A stretch of DNA of 15,277 nt from contig SLCP01000194.1 of NCBI GenBank assembly GCA_007125735.1, positions 1 through 15,277 of the forward strand, written 5' to 3'. The notes beneath the pieces are model-generated. The model saw only the letters and a list, made by a program, of their open reading frames with translations. It did no database searches and was not told the DNA's origin. A program made the position numbers and the translations under genes. This document shows positions 1 through 8,267 of the stretch, piece by piece. The stretch's first letter is position 1; the number at the start of each line of letters is the position of its first letter. Source of the DNA: Coriobacteriia bacterium. GTDB lineage: Bacteria; Actinomycetota; Coriobacteriia; Anaerosomatales; SLCP01.

Positions 1-419
1 AGGCGCGGCGCGACAGCCGCAAGGGCAGACAGCGCGGTGTCGAAAGCGACGGGTGTGGTAACGAGAGAATAGCCGGCCGGCTCGGGTAGCGCCTCAAGCG
101 TGAACTCGGGTATCCGCACACTCATGACGTTGCGTTCGGCAACGTGCGCGATCGGCTGCGGATTCCCACTGGCAAGCGCCCCTGCAAGCGAAGCCCGGCC
201 GGCGGCACCGCGAGCGACCGCGACCGTGCCGTACGCGGCGAACAGTTCGCGTTCGACCTCGGCACGAAGCCTGCGGCTCTCGCCGATGCGGGCGAGGAAC
301 TCCTTCATGAGCTCATCGAGCTTGTCCTTGAGCAGCTTGTGGCCACGCTGGGCGACCTGCCGCCGGCTCCGCAGCTTCATGAGTTCCATGCGATTGGGAT
401 TCACGCGCATCTGTGCCAC
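1..419 (-). CDS. ntpD: V-type ATP synthase subunit D, 3' end missing
   Basis: Subunit D is the central rotor shaft of the V/A-ATPase; with F it turns inside the A3B3 head and links catalysis to the membrane ring. Translating the minus strand from 419 gives 139 residues beginning VAQMRVNPNRMELMKLRSR, with RGHKLLKDKLDELM soon after. Both match the very conserved N-terminal coiled-coil helix of this family. About a third of the usual 200-odd residues lies beyond base 1. The GTG at 419 is preferred because GGTGAG lies five bases upstream and family members often start MA-x-M-x-VNP; the ATG at 410 is the alternative. The start lies one base after the stop of the small membrane gene (421), so translation is probably coupled. 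It is the last operon gene visible. Confidence 0.95.
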   Translation of the reverse strand, partial: MAQMRVNPNRMELMKLRSRRQVAQRGHKLLKDKLDELMKEFLARIGESRRLRAEVERELFAAYGTVAVARGAAGRASLAGALASGNPQPIAHVAERNVMSVRIPEFTLEALPEPAGYSLVTTPVAFDTALSALAAVAPR

Positions 420-420
420 G

Positions 421-597
421 TCAGCTCACCGACTTCCACAGCGCGAACGCGACCACCGCGATCACCGCGATGATGTTCACCGCACGCAACGCGATCACGC
501 CCTTCGATGGCTGCACGCCCGACGCGGCGAGCGCGCGAGCGCCCACGACGTGCAGCGCGACGAGCACTACGAGCAACACCGCGACAGCTGTCCACAT
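421..597 (-). CDS. 58-residue two-helix membrane protein between subunits B and D
   Basis: This is an unrecognised small hydrophobic protein. From ATG 597 it reads MWTAVAVLLVVLVALHVVGA, a short loop containing ASGVQPSKG, then a second hydrophobic stretch (IIAVIAVVAFALW) ending in KSVS. It therefore looks like a helical hairpin with membrane segments at about residues 2-20 and 37-54. A GTG at 606 that overlaps the subunit B stop (GTGA) is an alternative start and adds three residues. The open frame extends further upstream, but there it is antisense-free read-through of the end of subunit B and is arginine-rich. The gene fills the B-D gap exactly, with 5 bases after the B stop and 1 before the D start, so it is an operon member. 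It could be an assembly factor or an accessory Vo subunit. The function is unknown; that it is real is inferred from fit and hydrophobicity. Confidence 0.7.
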   Translation of the reverse strand: MWTAVAVLLVVLVALHVVGARALAASGVQPSKGVIALRAVNIIAVIAVVAFALWKSVS

Positions 598-602
598 CGC
601 TA

Positions 603-2015
603 TCACGACGCGTTCATCGCCCCCTCGACCGCCGCGGCCTCCATGGCCGGGAGGTACTGCTCGATGTACTCGTCCTTGATGCGCTTGAGTTCGCCGCGCG
701 GCAGGAGGGTGGCAAGCTGCCATCCGATCTCGAGCGTACGCCCGATCGCACGGTCATCATGCTCGCCCTGGCGGATGAAGCGGTTCTCGAACGCATCGGC
801 GAACGCGGCGAACGCGGTATCTGCCTCAGACAGGGCGGCCTCTCCGAGAATGACCGCCAGCTCCTTGGCCTGGATGCCGCGAGCGTAAGCGCCGAACAAC
901 TGGTTCGAGAGGTCGGCGTGGTCCTCACGGGTCTTGCCCGGACCGATCCCCTTCTGCTTGAGTCGAGAGAGAGACGGCAACACCGCGACCGGCGGATAGA
1001 CGCCGCGACGGTGCAGATTGCGGTCGAGGATGATCTGCCCCTCGGTGATGTAGCCGGTGAGGTCGGGGATCGGGTGCGTCTTGTCGTCCTCGGGCATCGT
1101 GAGGATCGGGATCTGCGTGATAGAGCCGCTCTTGCCCTTGATGCGGCCGGCGCGCTCGTAGAGCGTGGCGAGGTCGGTGTAGAGGTAGCCGGGGAAACCT
1201 CGCCGTCCCGGGACCTCCTTGCGCGCTGCCGAGACCTCGCGGAGCGCCTCGCAGTAGTACGTCATGTCGGTGTAGATGACGAGCACATGCATGTCGCACT
1301 CGAACGCAAGGTACTCCGCGGCGGTGAGCGCCATGCGCGGTGTGGCGATTCGCTCGACGGCCGGGTCGTCGGCGAGGTTCAAGAAGAGCACCGCCCGCTC
1401 GATGGCGGCGGTCTGGCGCAACTCGCTCATGAAGAAATCGGCATCCTCGAAGGTCACACCCATCGCCGCGAACACCACCGCGAACGCGCCTGATTCCTCC
1501 CCTGCCACCGCCGCCTGACGGGCGATCTGAGCCGCAAGCTGGTTGTGCGGTAGTCCCGAGCCCGAGAAGATCGGCAGCTTCTGCCCGCGCACGAGCGGGT
1601 TGAGCCCGTCGATCGACGAGATGCCCGTCTGGATGAAGTCGTCGGGGAAGTCGCGCGCGGTCGGGTTGATCGGCGAGCCGTGGATCGACAGGCGCGCCTC
1701 GGGCAGGATCTCCGGTCCTCCATCGCGCGGACGACCGAGTCCGTCGAACACGCGCCCGAGCATGTCGCGCGACACGCCGAGCGTCATCCCCTTGCCGAGG
1801 AAGCGCACCTTGGTGTCCGCGGGGTTCGAGCCCCGCGTGCCCTGGAACGCCTGTACGAGTGCGATGTCCTCGTTCACCTCGAGCACGTTACCGAGGCTCG
1901 AGGTGCCATCGGGGAACTCGAGTTCGACGAGCTCCCCGTAGGTCACACCGGAGACGTCCTCGACCAGCATGAGCGGGCCGACGATATCGCGAGTTGTCAT
2001 GTACTCTCGCTCCAC
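603..2015 (-). CDS. ntpB: V-type ATP synthase subunit B (non-catalytic head subunit)
   Basis: Subunit B alternates with A in the A3B3 head and contributes the arginine finger to the catalytic interface. The 470-residue product has the expected N-terminal beta-barrel (IVGPLMLVEDVSGVTYGELV, about residues 11-30). It has the degenerate, non-hydrolytic P-loop of B subunits, FSGSGLPHNQLAAQIARQ (about 150-167), and PSLSRLKQKGIG with Arg351 (about 347-358) at the position of the arginine finger. It ends in the usual helical C-terminal domain. Length is normal for the family. GTG 2015 is chosen because MEREY-x-T aligns with the common M-x-KEYRT start and a purine-rich GGAGGGGGAG lies just upstream; ATG 2000 is the alternative. 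The start is one base from the subunit A stop (2017). Confidence 0.98.
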   Translation of the reverse strand: MEREYMTTRDIVGPLMLVEDVSGVTYGELVELEFPDGTSSLGNVLEVNEDIALVQAFQGTRGSNPADTKVRFLGKGMTLGVSRDMLGRVFDGLGRPRDGGPEILPEARLSIHGSPINPTARDFPDDFIQTGISSIDGLNPLVRGQKLPIFSGSGLPHNQLAAQIARQAAVAGEESGAFAVVFAAMGVTFEDADFFMSELRQTAAIERAVLFLNLADDPAVERIATPRMALTAAEYLAFECDMHVLVIYTDMTYYCEALREVSAARKEVPGRRGFPGYLYTDLATLYERAGRIKGKSGSITQIPILTMPEDDKTHPIPDLTGYITEGQIILDRNLHRRGVYPPVAVLPSLSRLKQKGIGPGKTREDHADLSNQLFGAYARGIQAKELAVILGEAALSEADTAFAAFADAFENRFIRQGEHDDRAIGRTLEIGWQLATLLPRGELKRIKDEYIEQYLPAMEAAAVEGAMNAS

Positions 2016-2016
2016 G

Positions 2017-3828
2017 CTACTCCCCCTCCATACGACAGAGCGCCATGAGTTGCTGCTCTATCTCGTCCTCGATCTCGCCGAACTCACCCATCTGGTCCTC
2101 GGCAAGGTACTTGGCTCGCGTTATGCGCTCGCGTACCGGCACGGCGAACATGTTCTTGAGCGACGCGCCGCAGCCGAACGCCGCAAGCGCGGTCTCGTGG
2201 AAGAGCAGGATGAGCTTCAGCAAGCGGTCCTGCTTGGCGAGCGACGTGAACTGGTCGTCGTCGCGAAACGCGTTCTGCTGCAGGAAGTCCTCGCGGATCG
2301 ACTTCGCGGTCTCCATAACGACCTGCTCCTCGGGCGAGAGTGCTTCCACGCCCACGAGCCGCGCGATCTCGGCGAGCTCGCTCTCTCGCTGCAAGAGTTC
2401 CATGCACTGGTCGCGCCGGCTGCGGAACTCCTCGCCCACCGCCTCGCGCCAGTACGGCGCGATCTTGTCGAGATAGAGCGAGTAGCTCACGAGCCAGTTG
2501 ATCGCCGGGAAGTGCCGCTCGTAGGCAAGCCGGTCCTCGAGCGCCCAGAATACCTTCACCACGCGCAGCGTGTTCTGCACGACCGGCTCGGAGAGGTCGC
2601 CGCCGGGAGGTGAGACAGAGCCCACGACCGAGACCGAGCCGGTGCGCTCGGCGCTCTCCTCGGCGGGGCCCTCAGCGGTGTCGAGCGCGCGCCCGAGCGT
2701 GACGACCTTGCCGGCGCGCTCGTAGAACGCGGCGAGCTTCGTGCCGAGGTAGGCGGGGAAGCCCTCCTCGCCCGGCATCTCCTCAAGGCGGCCGGAGATC
2801 TCGCGCATCGCTTCTGCCCACCGCGATGTCGAATCGGCCTGCAACACGACGTTGTAGCCCATGTCGCGGAAGTACTCGGCCATGGTGATGCCTGTGTAGA
2901 CGCTCGCCTCGCGGGCGGCGACCGGCATGTTCGACGTGTTGGCGACGAGCACGGTGCGACGCAGCAGCGGCTCGCCGGAGTAGGGATCGGTGAGCTCGGG
3001 GAACTCCATGAGCACGTCGGTCATCTCGTTGCCGCGCTCTCCGCAGCCGATGAAGATGACCACCTCGGCGTTTGACCACTTGGCGATCTGGTGCTGGGTG
3101 ACGGTCTTACCGGCGCCGAACGGGCCGGGGATACATGCAACGCCACCCTTGAGCAGCGGGAAGAACGTGTCGATGACCCGTGTCCCCGTGACGAGCGGCT
3201 CGGCGAGCGAGATCTTGCGGCGGTACGGACGAGCGACGCGCACCGGCCATGCGTGCATCAGTTTGAGGTCATGAGTGGTGCCGTCCTCTGCGACGAGCCG
3301 CCCGACCGTGTCGGTCACGGTGTACGTGCCGCTCTCGAGGTGCTCGAGTCGGCCAGCGGTCTTCGGGGGAACGAGGATGCGCTGCGCGATGACCTCGTTC
3401 TCCTGGACGATACCGATGACGTCACCACCCTCGAGGTGCTCGCCTGGCTTGGCGGTCGCGTGGAACGCCCACTGTTTCTCGCGGTCGAGTCCGGGCGCGG
3501 TCACACCGCGAGCGAGGAACGCGCCTGACTGCGCTTCGAGCACGTCGAGCGGACGCTGGACGCCGTCGTACACGGCACCCATCATCCCAGGTCCGAGCTC
3601 CACTGAAAGCGGCGCTCCCGTCGAGACGATCGGATCTCCCGGGCCGAGGCCCTCGGTCTCCTCGTAGACCTGGATCGACGCGCGCGTACCGCGCATCTCG
3701 ATGATCTCGCCCATGAGGCCCTCGTCGCCCACGCGGACGAGGTCGTACATCTTCGAGCGCACGAGACCCTCGGCCACGACCAGCGGGCCGGCGACTTTGA
3801 CGATACGTCCCTGTTCGAGATCTGACAT
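2017..3828 (-). CDS. ntpA: V-type ATP synthase subunit A (catalytic)
   Basis: Subunit A carries the catalytic nucleotide sites of the rotary ATPase. The 603-residue protein starts MSDLEQGRIVKVAGPLVVAE (N-terminal barrel). It has the roughly 80-residue non-homologous region typical of V/A-type A subunits (about 115-195). The Walker A loop GPFGAGKT is at about 235-242 (Lys241). GCGERGNEM (about 261-269) supplies the catalytic glutamate Glu264, and the Walker B-like strand ending in LQADSTSRWAEAMRE follows. The C-terminal helical domain includes the family motif SVSPPGGDLSEPV. No key residue is missing. ATG 3828 directly follows the subunit F stop (TAGATG) and has GAGGA seven bases upstream. Family assignment is certain; whether the enzyme works mainly as synthase or pump cannot be read from this subunit. 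Confidence 0.99.
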   Translation of the reverse strand: MSDLEQGRIVKVAGPLVVAEGLVRSKMYDLVRVGDEGLMGEIIEMRGTRASIQVYEETEGLGPGDPIVSTGAPLSVELGPGMMGAVYDGVQRPLDVLEAQSGAFLARGVTAPGLDREKQWAFHATAKPGEHLEGGDVIGIVQENEVIAQRILVPPKTAGRLEHLESGTYTVTDTVGRLVAEDGTTHDLKLMHAWPVRVARPYRRKISLAEPLVTGTRVIDTFFPLLKGGVACIPGPFGAGKTVTQHQIAKWSNAEVVIFIGCGERGNEMTDVLMEFPELTDPYSGEPLLRRTVLVANTSNMPVAAREASVYTGITMAEYFRDMGYNVVLQADSTSRWAEAMREISGRLEEMPGEEGFPAYLGTKLAAFYERAGKVVTLGRALDTAEGPAEESAERTGSVSVVGSVSPPGGDLSEPVVQNTLRVVKVFWALEDRLAYERHFPAINWLVSYSLYLDKIAPYWREAVGEEFRSRRDQCMELLQRESELAEIARLVGVEALSPEEQVVMETAKSIREDFLQQNAFRDDDQFTSLAKQDRLLKLILLFHETALAAFGCGASLKNMFAVPVRERITRAKYLAEDQMGEFGEIEDEIEQQLMALCRMEGE

Positions 3829-4161
3829 CTAGCCGTCCTCTTCTCTGATGAACACCTTCGTGCCGAGCGCTCGCTCGATGGCGGCGTCGATCTTGGCCTG
3901 ACCCATCCCGCCCGCGCTTCCGGCACCGGGGATCACGGTTACCGCGGGCAGCGACACGTCCGCATGCCCCGCGATGAGGTCTTCGATCTCCTCGTACACC
4001 GCCTCGGTCACGAGGACAGCGGCGTACTCTCCGCCGGTGAGCTCCGCCCAGATCCCGCGGGCGGCCGAGGGCACCGCGAGCGGGAAGACCGCGAACCCGA
4101 GCGGGCGGAATCCCGCCACGCTCGTCGCATCCCCCACGATCGCGACCTTGCGCATGCTCAC
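3829..4161 (-). CDS. ntpG: V-type ATP synthase subunit F (central stalk)
   Basis: Subunit F sits on the D shaft and tunes rotation and ATP hydrolysis; the E. hirae equivalent is named NtpG. The 110-residue product has the family's Rossmann-like start MRKVAIVGDATSVAGFRPLG. It continues with a beta-alpha pattern in which AAVLVTEAVYEEIEDLI is the typical central segment, and ends with a short helical tail containing KIDAAIERALG. Length fits the family (about 100-110). The GTG at 4161 gives MSMRKV; ATG 4155 is an equally possible start because neither has a strong ribosome site (GAGG is 12 bases before the GTG). The gene lies between C and A, as in E. hirae, and its TAG abuts the subunit A start codon. 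Confidence 0.95.
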   Translation of the reverse strand: MSMRKVAIVGDATSVAGFRPLGFAVFPLAVPSAARGIWAELTGGEYAAVLVTEAVYEEIEDLIAGHADVSLPAVTVIPGAGSAGGMGQAKIDAAIERALGTKVFIREEDG

Positions 4162-4162
4162 G

Positions 4163-5164
4163 TCACATCACGTCCTCGAGCCGAGAGCGCAGCACCTCGC
4201 GCGGCACGCCGGCAAGCGCGCCGATGAGCAGGGTGCGCAACGCGGTCACCTCGGCGAGGCGCTCCATGACGTAACCGAGCACGGGCTCCGGGCCGATCGC
4301 GATGAGACGGCTCGTGCGCACGAGACGCGCCCGGTGGACGTCGGCGGCGACGTCGAAACGCTCGGGATCGGTAAGCGCGTCAGGGTCGATTCCGCGCAGC
4401 GTGCCGGTGGCCGCAAGGCGCGCGGCGGCCTCTGCGATCGGCAGGCGGTAGAACGAGACGAGCCGTGCCCGCGGGATGCGACCCCCGGGGACGAACCGGC
4501 TCTCCATCCGTGCCACCGGCACGTTGCGCGCTCGCCCGCGGATGAACGCTCGCGCATTGCCGAGGTCGGCTTCGAGCGCGAAGAGCGCTGCGAGGAACGG
4601 GCTCTTCGCACGCTTCACGATGTCTGCAAGCGCGGCGTAGAGCTCCGCGTCCACCGCCTCGTCGAGGCGTTCCACATCGAGGGCTCCCTCGGCCACCTCG
4701 ATCGCCGCGCGTATCCGGCGCTCGGCCGTTCGCAAGAAAGAGGGCAGGCCCTCCGCGGGCCCCGAGAACGCCTCGACTGGCGTAGCGCCGAGCCGCGACA
4801 GCAGCTCGTCGGGCTCGATGCCGAGCGCCTCTGCTTTCAGGCGGCCCTTGAGGTTCTCGAAGTCGTGCCTGGCCCGGAAGTAAGCCACGAGCGGCTCGGG
4901 CAGGTTCGCTCGGCCGAGGAACTCCGCGTAGAGGTCGGCCACGGCGGCCTCGAGCCCTCGCTCGATACCCTCGGTGTGGTGCGCGCGCTCGAGGTAGCCG
5001 CCGTAGATCGTCTCGCCGAGGATCCGGCGGCGCTCGGCGAAGTCCCGGGCGTCGAGCAAGCGCTCGTAGGTGGAGGGCGGCAACATACGGGTCTCGAGCA
5101 CGCGGACGCGACCTACTGCGAACCCGTAGCGGATCGGATCGACCATGGCACGCGTCGCGCTCAC
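4163..5164 (-). CDS. ntpC: V-type ATP synthase subunit C (d/AC39 family)
   Basis: Subunit C is the funnel-shaped helical socket joining the D/F shaft to the membrane K ring. The 333-residue product is almost entirely predicted helix. It has the family's three-lobe pattern: an N-terminal YGFAVGRVRVLETRML segment, a middle RHDFENLKGRLKAEALG that matches the conserved D-x-x-NLK motif, and a C-terminal lobe ending near GVPREVLRSRLEDVM. Length is close to the usual 320-350. The GTG start at 5164 overlaps the subunit E stop as GTGA, which implies translational coupling. The subunit F start follows one base after its own stop. Identification rests on the NLK motif, length and operon position. Confidence 0.95.
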   Translation of the reverse strand: MSATRAMVDPIRYGFAVGRVRVLETRMLPPSTYERLLDARDFAERRRILGETIYGGYLERAHHTEGIERGLEAAVADLYAEFLGRANLPEPLVAYFRARHDFENLKGRLKAEALGIEPDELLSRLGATPVEAFSGPAEGLPSFLRTAERRIRAAIEVAEGALDVERLDEAVDAELYAALADIVKRAKSPFLAALFALEADLGNARAFIRGRARNVPVARMESRFVPGGRIPRARLVSFYRLPIAEAAARLAATGTLRGIDPDALTDPERFDVAADVHRARLVRTSRLIAIGPEPVLGYVMERLAEVTALRTLLIGALAGVPREVLRSRLEDVM

Positions 5165-5760
5165 GTGCCCTCCCCGTTCGACTCGTCGTCGAAGAGGACC
5201 TCGGCGATGCGCGTGGTGAGCGTGTCGGCATGCTCGGCGACGATCGCGGCAACCGAGATCTCGGTGCGCACGCGGTCTCCTGCCAGGAGCACGCCGTGCG
5301 AGATCGCGTCGGTCACGCCCGCGACCTCGACATCCGCGCCAGCCGCAGCGAGCGCAGCGGGCAGCTCGCTTTCGAGGCGCTCGCGATCTGCTTCGGCGAT
5401 GTGCAGGCGCTCCCCGCCACGTGCGAAGCGCGCAACCTCGGTCGCGATGAGTGCCGCATACTGCGGCGCAGGCCGGGCCTCGAGTCGGGCGACCGCCTCG
5501 GCGCGCACACGCTCGACCATCTCGCGCCTGGCCGCGAGCGCGCTGTCGCGCGCCGTGATGCGCGCGCGAGCGAGCCTGGTGCGTGCACCTGCCTCCGCGC
5601 GCTCCCGAGCCTCGGCCACGATACGCTCATGCTTCGCCGTCGCCGCCGTGCGCGCCTGCGCGCGCACCTCGTCGGCGGCTTGCTCGGCCTCGAGCACGAT
5701 GGCATCGGCCTCGCGCGCGGCGTCCTCGGCGATCTTACGCAGGATGTCAGCGAGTGCCAC
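5161..5760 (-). CDS. ntpE: V-type ATP synthase subunit E (peripheral stalk)
   Basis: Subunit E pairs with the short H/G subunit to form the peripheral stalks that hold the A3B3 head still. The 199-residue protein has a long, charged, alanine-rich coiled coil over about residues 1-95 (for example ADEVRAQARTAATAKHERIV). A mixed alpha/beta head follows, with GVTDAISHGVLLAGDRVRTE near the C-terminus; the GG-x-x-L/GVLL-type turn there is typical of this family. Length is normal. The GTG at 5760 lies six bases after the subunit K stop, with a weak GGGG nine bases upstream. Its TGA overlaps the subunit C start. Antisense open frames here are shadows of the biased alanine- and arginine-rich coding. 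Confidence 0.93.
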   Translation of the reverse strand: MALADILRKIAEDAAREADAIVLEAEQAADEVRAQARTAATAKHERIVAEARERAEAGARTRLARARITARDSALAARREMVERVRAEAVARLEARPAPQYAALIATEVARFARGGERLHIAEADRERLESELPAALAAAGADVEVAGVTDAISHGVLLAGDRVRTEISVAAIVAEHADTLTTRIAEVLFDDESNGEGT

Positions 5761-5766
5761 GGCCGC

Positions 5767-6258
5767 CTACCCCGTCGTGATGTAGAGCATCATGATGATC
5801 GTCACGATGAGCGAGAAGACCGCGTAGGTCTCCACGAGCGCAGGGAAGATGAGTGCCTTGCCCGCGTCCTCATCGCGCCGGGCCACCATGCCGGCCGCCC
5901 CCACCGCGGTCGCGCCCTGATAGATGCCCGAGATCATACACACGAAGGCGACGGGCAGACACGCGAAGAACACGCGCAACCCCTCGTGCGCCGCGATTTC
6001 GACCTCACCGGCGAACACACCGAAGAAGATGAAGACGAGCAGTGCGGTGATGAACCCGTAGATGCCCTGCGTACCGGGCATCGCCGCGAGCGGCAGGATC
6101 CGGCCGAACTTGTCGGGGTCCTCGGTCACCACGCCGGTCGCGGCGTTGCTCACGAGCGTGATACCGATGGCAGAGCCGATGCCGCCGCCGATGGCGGCCA
6201 CCGCGGCTCCGAAGTATGCCCAGTCGATGCCGGACAACCCCATGATGGTCTCGTTCAC
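5767..6258 (-). CDS. ntpK: V-type ATP synthase subunit K (membrane rotor ring, Na+-type binding site)
   Basis: Subunit K forms the rotor ring that carries the coupling ion. The 163-residue protein has four membrane helices, a doubled hairpin as in E. hirae NtpK (about 156 residues), rather than the single hairpin of Thermus. The first hairpin has no acidic residue in its second helix but reads MPGTQGIYGF (about 60-69). The second has SGIYQG (Gln114) and LVETYAVF with the ion-binding Glu143. By alignment from memory, Thr63, Gln64, Tyr67, Gln114 and Glu143 match NtpK residues Thr64, Gln65, Tyr68, Gln110 and Glu139, which coordinate or seal Na+. The GTG at 6258 is fixed by GGAGGAG seven bases upstream; the codon shares one base with the subunit I stop. 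Confidence 0.97.
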   Translation of the reverse strand: MNETIMGLSGIDWAYFGAAVAAIGGGIGSAIGITLVSNAATGVVTEDPDKFGRILPLAAMPGTQGIYGFITALLVFIFFGVFAGEVEIAAHEGLRVFFACLPVAFVCMISGIYQGATAVGAAGMVARRDEDAGKALIFPALVETYAVFSLIVTIIMMLYITTG

Positions 6259-8267
6259 TACCGTACTCCTCCTTCCGATTCACCCGTTGCCGGGTGCAGT
6301 ACCACTTGTTTCGTACGTGGAGCGAACGGCGCGAACGGACGGCCGCCCCCCTCGTAGAACTTGCTGAAGAACTCGACGAACTGAAGGCGCGTCGAGTGCA
6401 CGAAGGCACCGAGCAACGCGATCACCACGTTGAACGCGTGGCCCACCACGAGGATGAGGATCGCGCCCACGAGCCCGACGCCAAAGGGTATCTCGGACAC
6501 CAACCCGGCGAGGCGGTTCATCGTATCGCCCACGAGCAAGCTCGCCAGCCCGAGTGCCGCAAGACGCGTGTAGGACAGGAAGTCCGAAGCGTACCCCACG
6601 AGCCCGTACAGGCCGAGGAGCCCCTTGCCCACCCCTGCAGCGGTGCCGCCCAGCGACCGGTCCACGAACAGCCGCTCGAGCACGCGTCCCTTGAGCACGA
6701 CGGCCGCACCGAGCGACCACGGCAGCAGCCATCCTATCGTAGCCGGCCACACGAGCACGACTCCCACCACGAGAAAGAGCGCGATCGTCGTCAGCTCTTC
6801 GAAGAGTGCACCGGCCACGTCGCCGGCCTTGATGCGCCGGTACGCGTTCACGATGACGCCGAGCGACACATGAACCACGCCGAGGGCGACCGAGAACGCG
6901 AGCATGATCATGATCCCGGGCAAGGGGTCGACGATAGGCTGATAGCGCAGGAACGCCGGAAGCGACTCCTCGGAAAGCGCGAAGTACGAACGCGTCGCCA
7001 CGCCGACGATCGCCGAGGCGACCCCTCCCAGCATGAGCAGGTCCATGAACTTGCGCACGCCGGGTGCGACGTCGAGCTTGTTCTTGATGAGGTACGCAGC
7101 GGCAGCGAGGAGCGCGCCGTAGCCCGCATCACCGATGCACAGACCAAAGAAGAAGAAGTAGAACCCGGCGAAGAACGGCGTAGGATCGAGATCGCCGTAG
7201 CGCGGGCGTCCGTACAAGTCGGTCAGCACCTCGAAAGGCCTGATAAGCGCAGGGTTGGCGAGCTCGACCGGTACCGCATCCCCCGGCTCGGGCTCCGCGA
7301 AGGACACGTCGACGTCGGAGCCCACCGGGGCCAGTGCGGCGACGAGCTCGTTCTTACGAGCAGCGGGCACCCAGCCGGAGGCGACGAACGCGCGCTCGGA
7401 GGCGGTGAAGCACCCCTTGACCTCCTCGGCGTCCTTGCGCGTGAGCAGCGCCTGGACGAGCGCGGTCACACGAGCGTGGTGCTCCTCGGCGAGCGCCTCG
7501 GCCTCGGACTCGATCTCGGCCTGCTCGGCGGCGATGACCTCGAGCCGCTCGGAGGCGTGGACCCGCTCCTCGGCAGGATAGCCTGTGAGGTCGGGGAAGG
7601 AGGCGGCGACGAACTCGGTGAGCAGGAGCGTGGAGCGCACCTCGTCGAGCACGTCGCGGTGCGCCATGACGACCCACGCCTCGCGCTCGGCGGCGCGTCC
7701 GACCTCCGCAACGCTCACGTACTCGACCGCGTCCCGGAGCGTCTGGCGGATCTCTGCGGCCGCCGCCTCGGGCACCGTGCCGCAGAACAGCGCTACGTGC
7801 TCGGTATCCTGCCACTGCGAGATCTCGAGCCGGAGAGACTCCCACGGGGCGAGTTCGGCGACGAGCGCGTGGAGTCGCGTACGCTCGCGCTCGATGTCGG
7901 CGATCCGCTCGGCGATCCGCTCGCACGCCCAGTACAGCCCGACGAACGCCTCGTCCGGCTCGAGCGCATCGAACTCGTCCACCCCGATGTGGACCTTCTC
8001 CGAGATGAACGTCGAGAACGGCGCCTCGTACGTGCGGTACCTGCCGAGGAGGTCGCGCGCGAACGTCGCGTCGGCGATGCGCTCCTCGAGCTCTCGCACT
8101 CGTTCTGCATCGACCGCGACCGCTTCGAGGTCCGCGAGCGTCACATCGCGCGAGACGATCTCGATGACACCGGCCGCCTGCAGCAGATCGATGGTGGGCC
8201 GCAGCGCTCCGCCGTGGCCGAGGACGGTGACCTTCAACATCGGGGCGACAGCCACGGGCGCGATCAC
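6258..8267 (-). CDS. ntpI: V-type ATP synthase subunit I (a subunit, ion channel stator)
   Basis: Subunit I provides the ion half-channels against the K ring and anchors the peripheral stalks. The 669-residue product has a soluble, coiled-coil-rich N-terminal half (about 1-345). About seven or eight membrane helices follow, starting at PFFAGFYFFFFGLCIGDAGY (about 364-383). The conserved SYTRLAALGLA (about 565-575) carries Arg568, the expected essential channel arginine opposite the ring glutamate. VVGHAFNVVIALLGAFVHSTRLQF (split about 607-630) and FFSKFYEGGGRPF are also family signatures near the end. Length is typical. GTG 8267 overlaps the subunit H stop as GTGA, but GGAGG is only one base from it; GTG 8255 or the ATG at codon 10, which begins MLKVTVLG, may be the true start. 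Confidence 0.97.
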   Translation of the reverse strand: MIAPVAVAPMLKVTVLGHGGALRPTIDLLQAAGVIEIVSRDVTLADLEAVAVDAERVRELEERIADATFARDLLGRYRTYEAPFSTFISEKVHIGVDEFDALEPDEAFVGLYWACERIAERIADIERERTRLHALVAELAPWESLRLEISQWQDTEHVALFCGTVPEAAAAEIRQTLRDAVEYVSVAEVGRAAEREAWVVMAHRDVLDEVRSTLLLTEFVAASFPDLTGYPAEERVHASERLEVIAAEQAEIESEAEALAEEHHARVTALVQALLTRKDAEEVKGCFTASERAFVASGWVPAARKNELVAALAPVGSDVDVSFAEPEPGDAVPVELANPALIRPFEVLTDLYGRPRYGDLDPTPFFAGFYFFFFGLCIGDAGYGALLAAAAYLIKNKLDVAPGVRKFMDLLMLGGVASAIVGVATRSYFALSEESLPAFLRYQPIVDPLPGIMIMLAFSVALGVVHVSLGVIVNAYRRIKAGDVAGALFEELTTIALFLVVGVVLVWPATIGWLLPWSLGAAVVLKGRVLERLFVDRSLGGTAAGVGKGLLGLYGLVGYASDFLSYTRLAALGLASLLVGDTMNRLAGLVSEIPFGVGLVGAILILVVGHAFNVVIALLGAFVHSTRLQFVEFFSKFYEGGGRPFAPFAPRTKQVVLHPATGESEGGVR
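6266..6272 (-). promoter_or_regulatory. strong ribosome binding site for subunit K
   Basis: The minus strand reads GGAGGAG with seven bases to the GTG at 6258. It lies inside the last codons of subunit I. It is the best Shine-Dalgarno sequence in the ATPase operon and decides the GTG start over the ATG five codons later. A strong site here fits the need for many K copies per complex (inference). Confidence 0.8.

Noticed and set aside
598..723. N-terminal extension of the small membrane protein up to 723
   Set aside because: The extension is an Arg/Pro-rich translation of the out-of-frame end of subunit B; ATG 597 or GTG 606 gives a compact two-helix protein.
3974..5785. 603-codon plus-strand open frame opposite subunits F, C and E
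   Set aside because: Low-complexity Arg/Ala/Ser-rich translation antisense to well-supported genes, with no recognisable motif.
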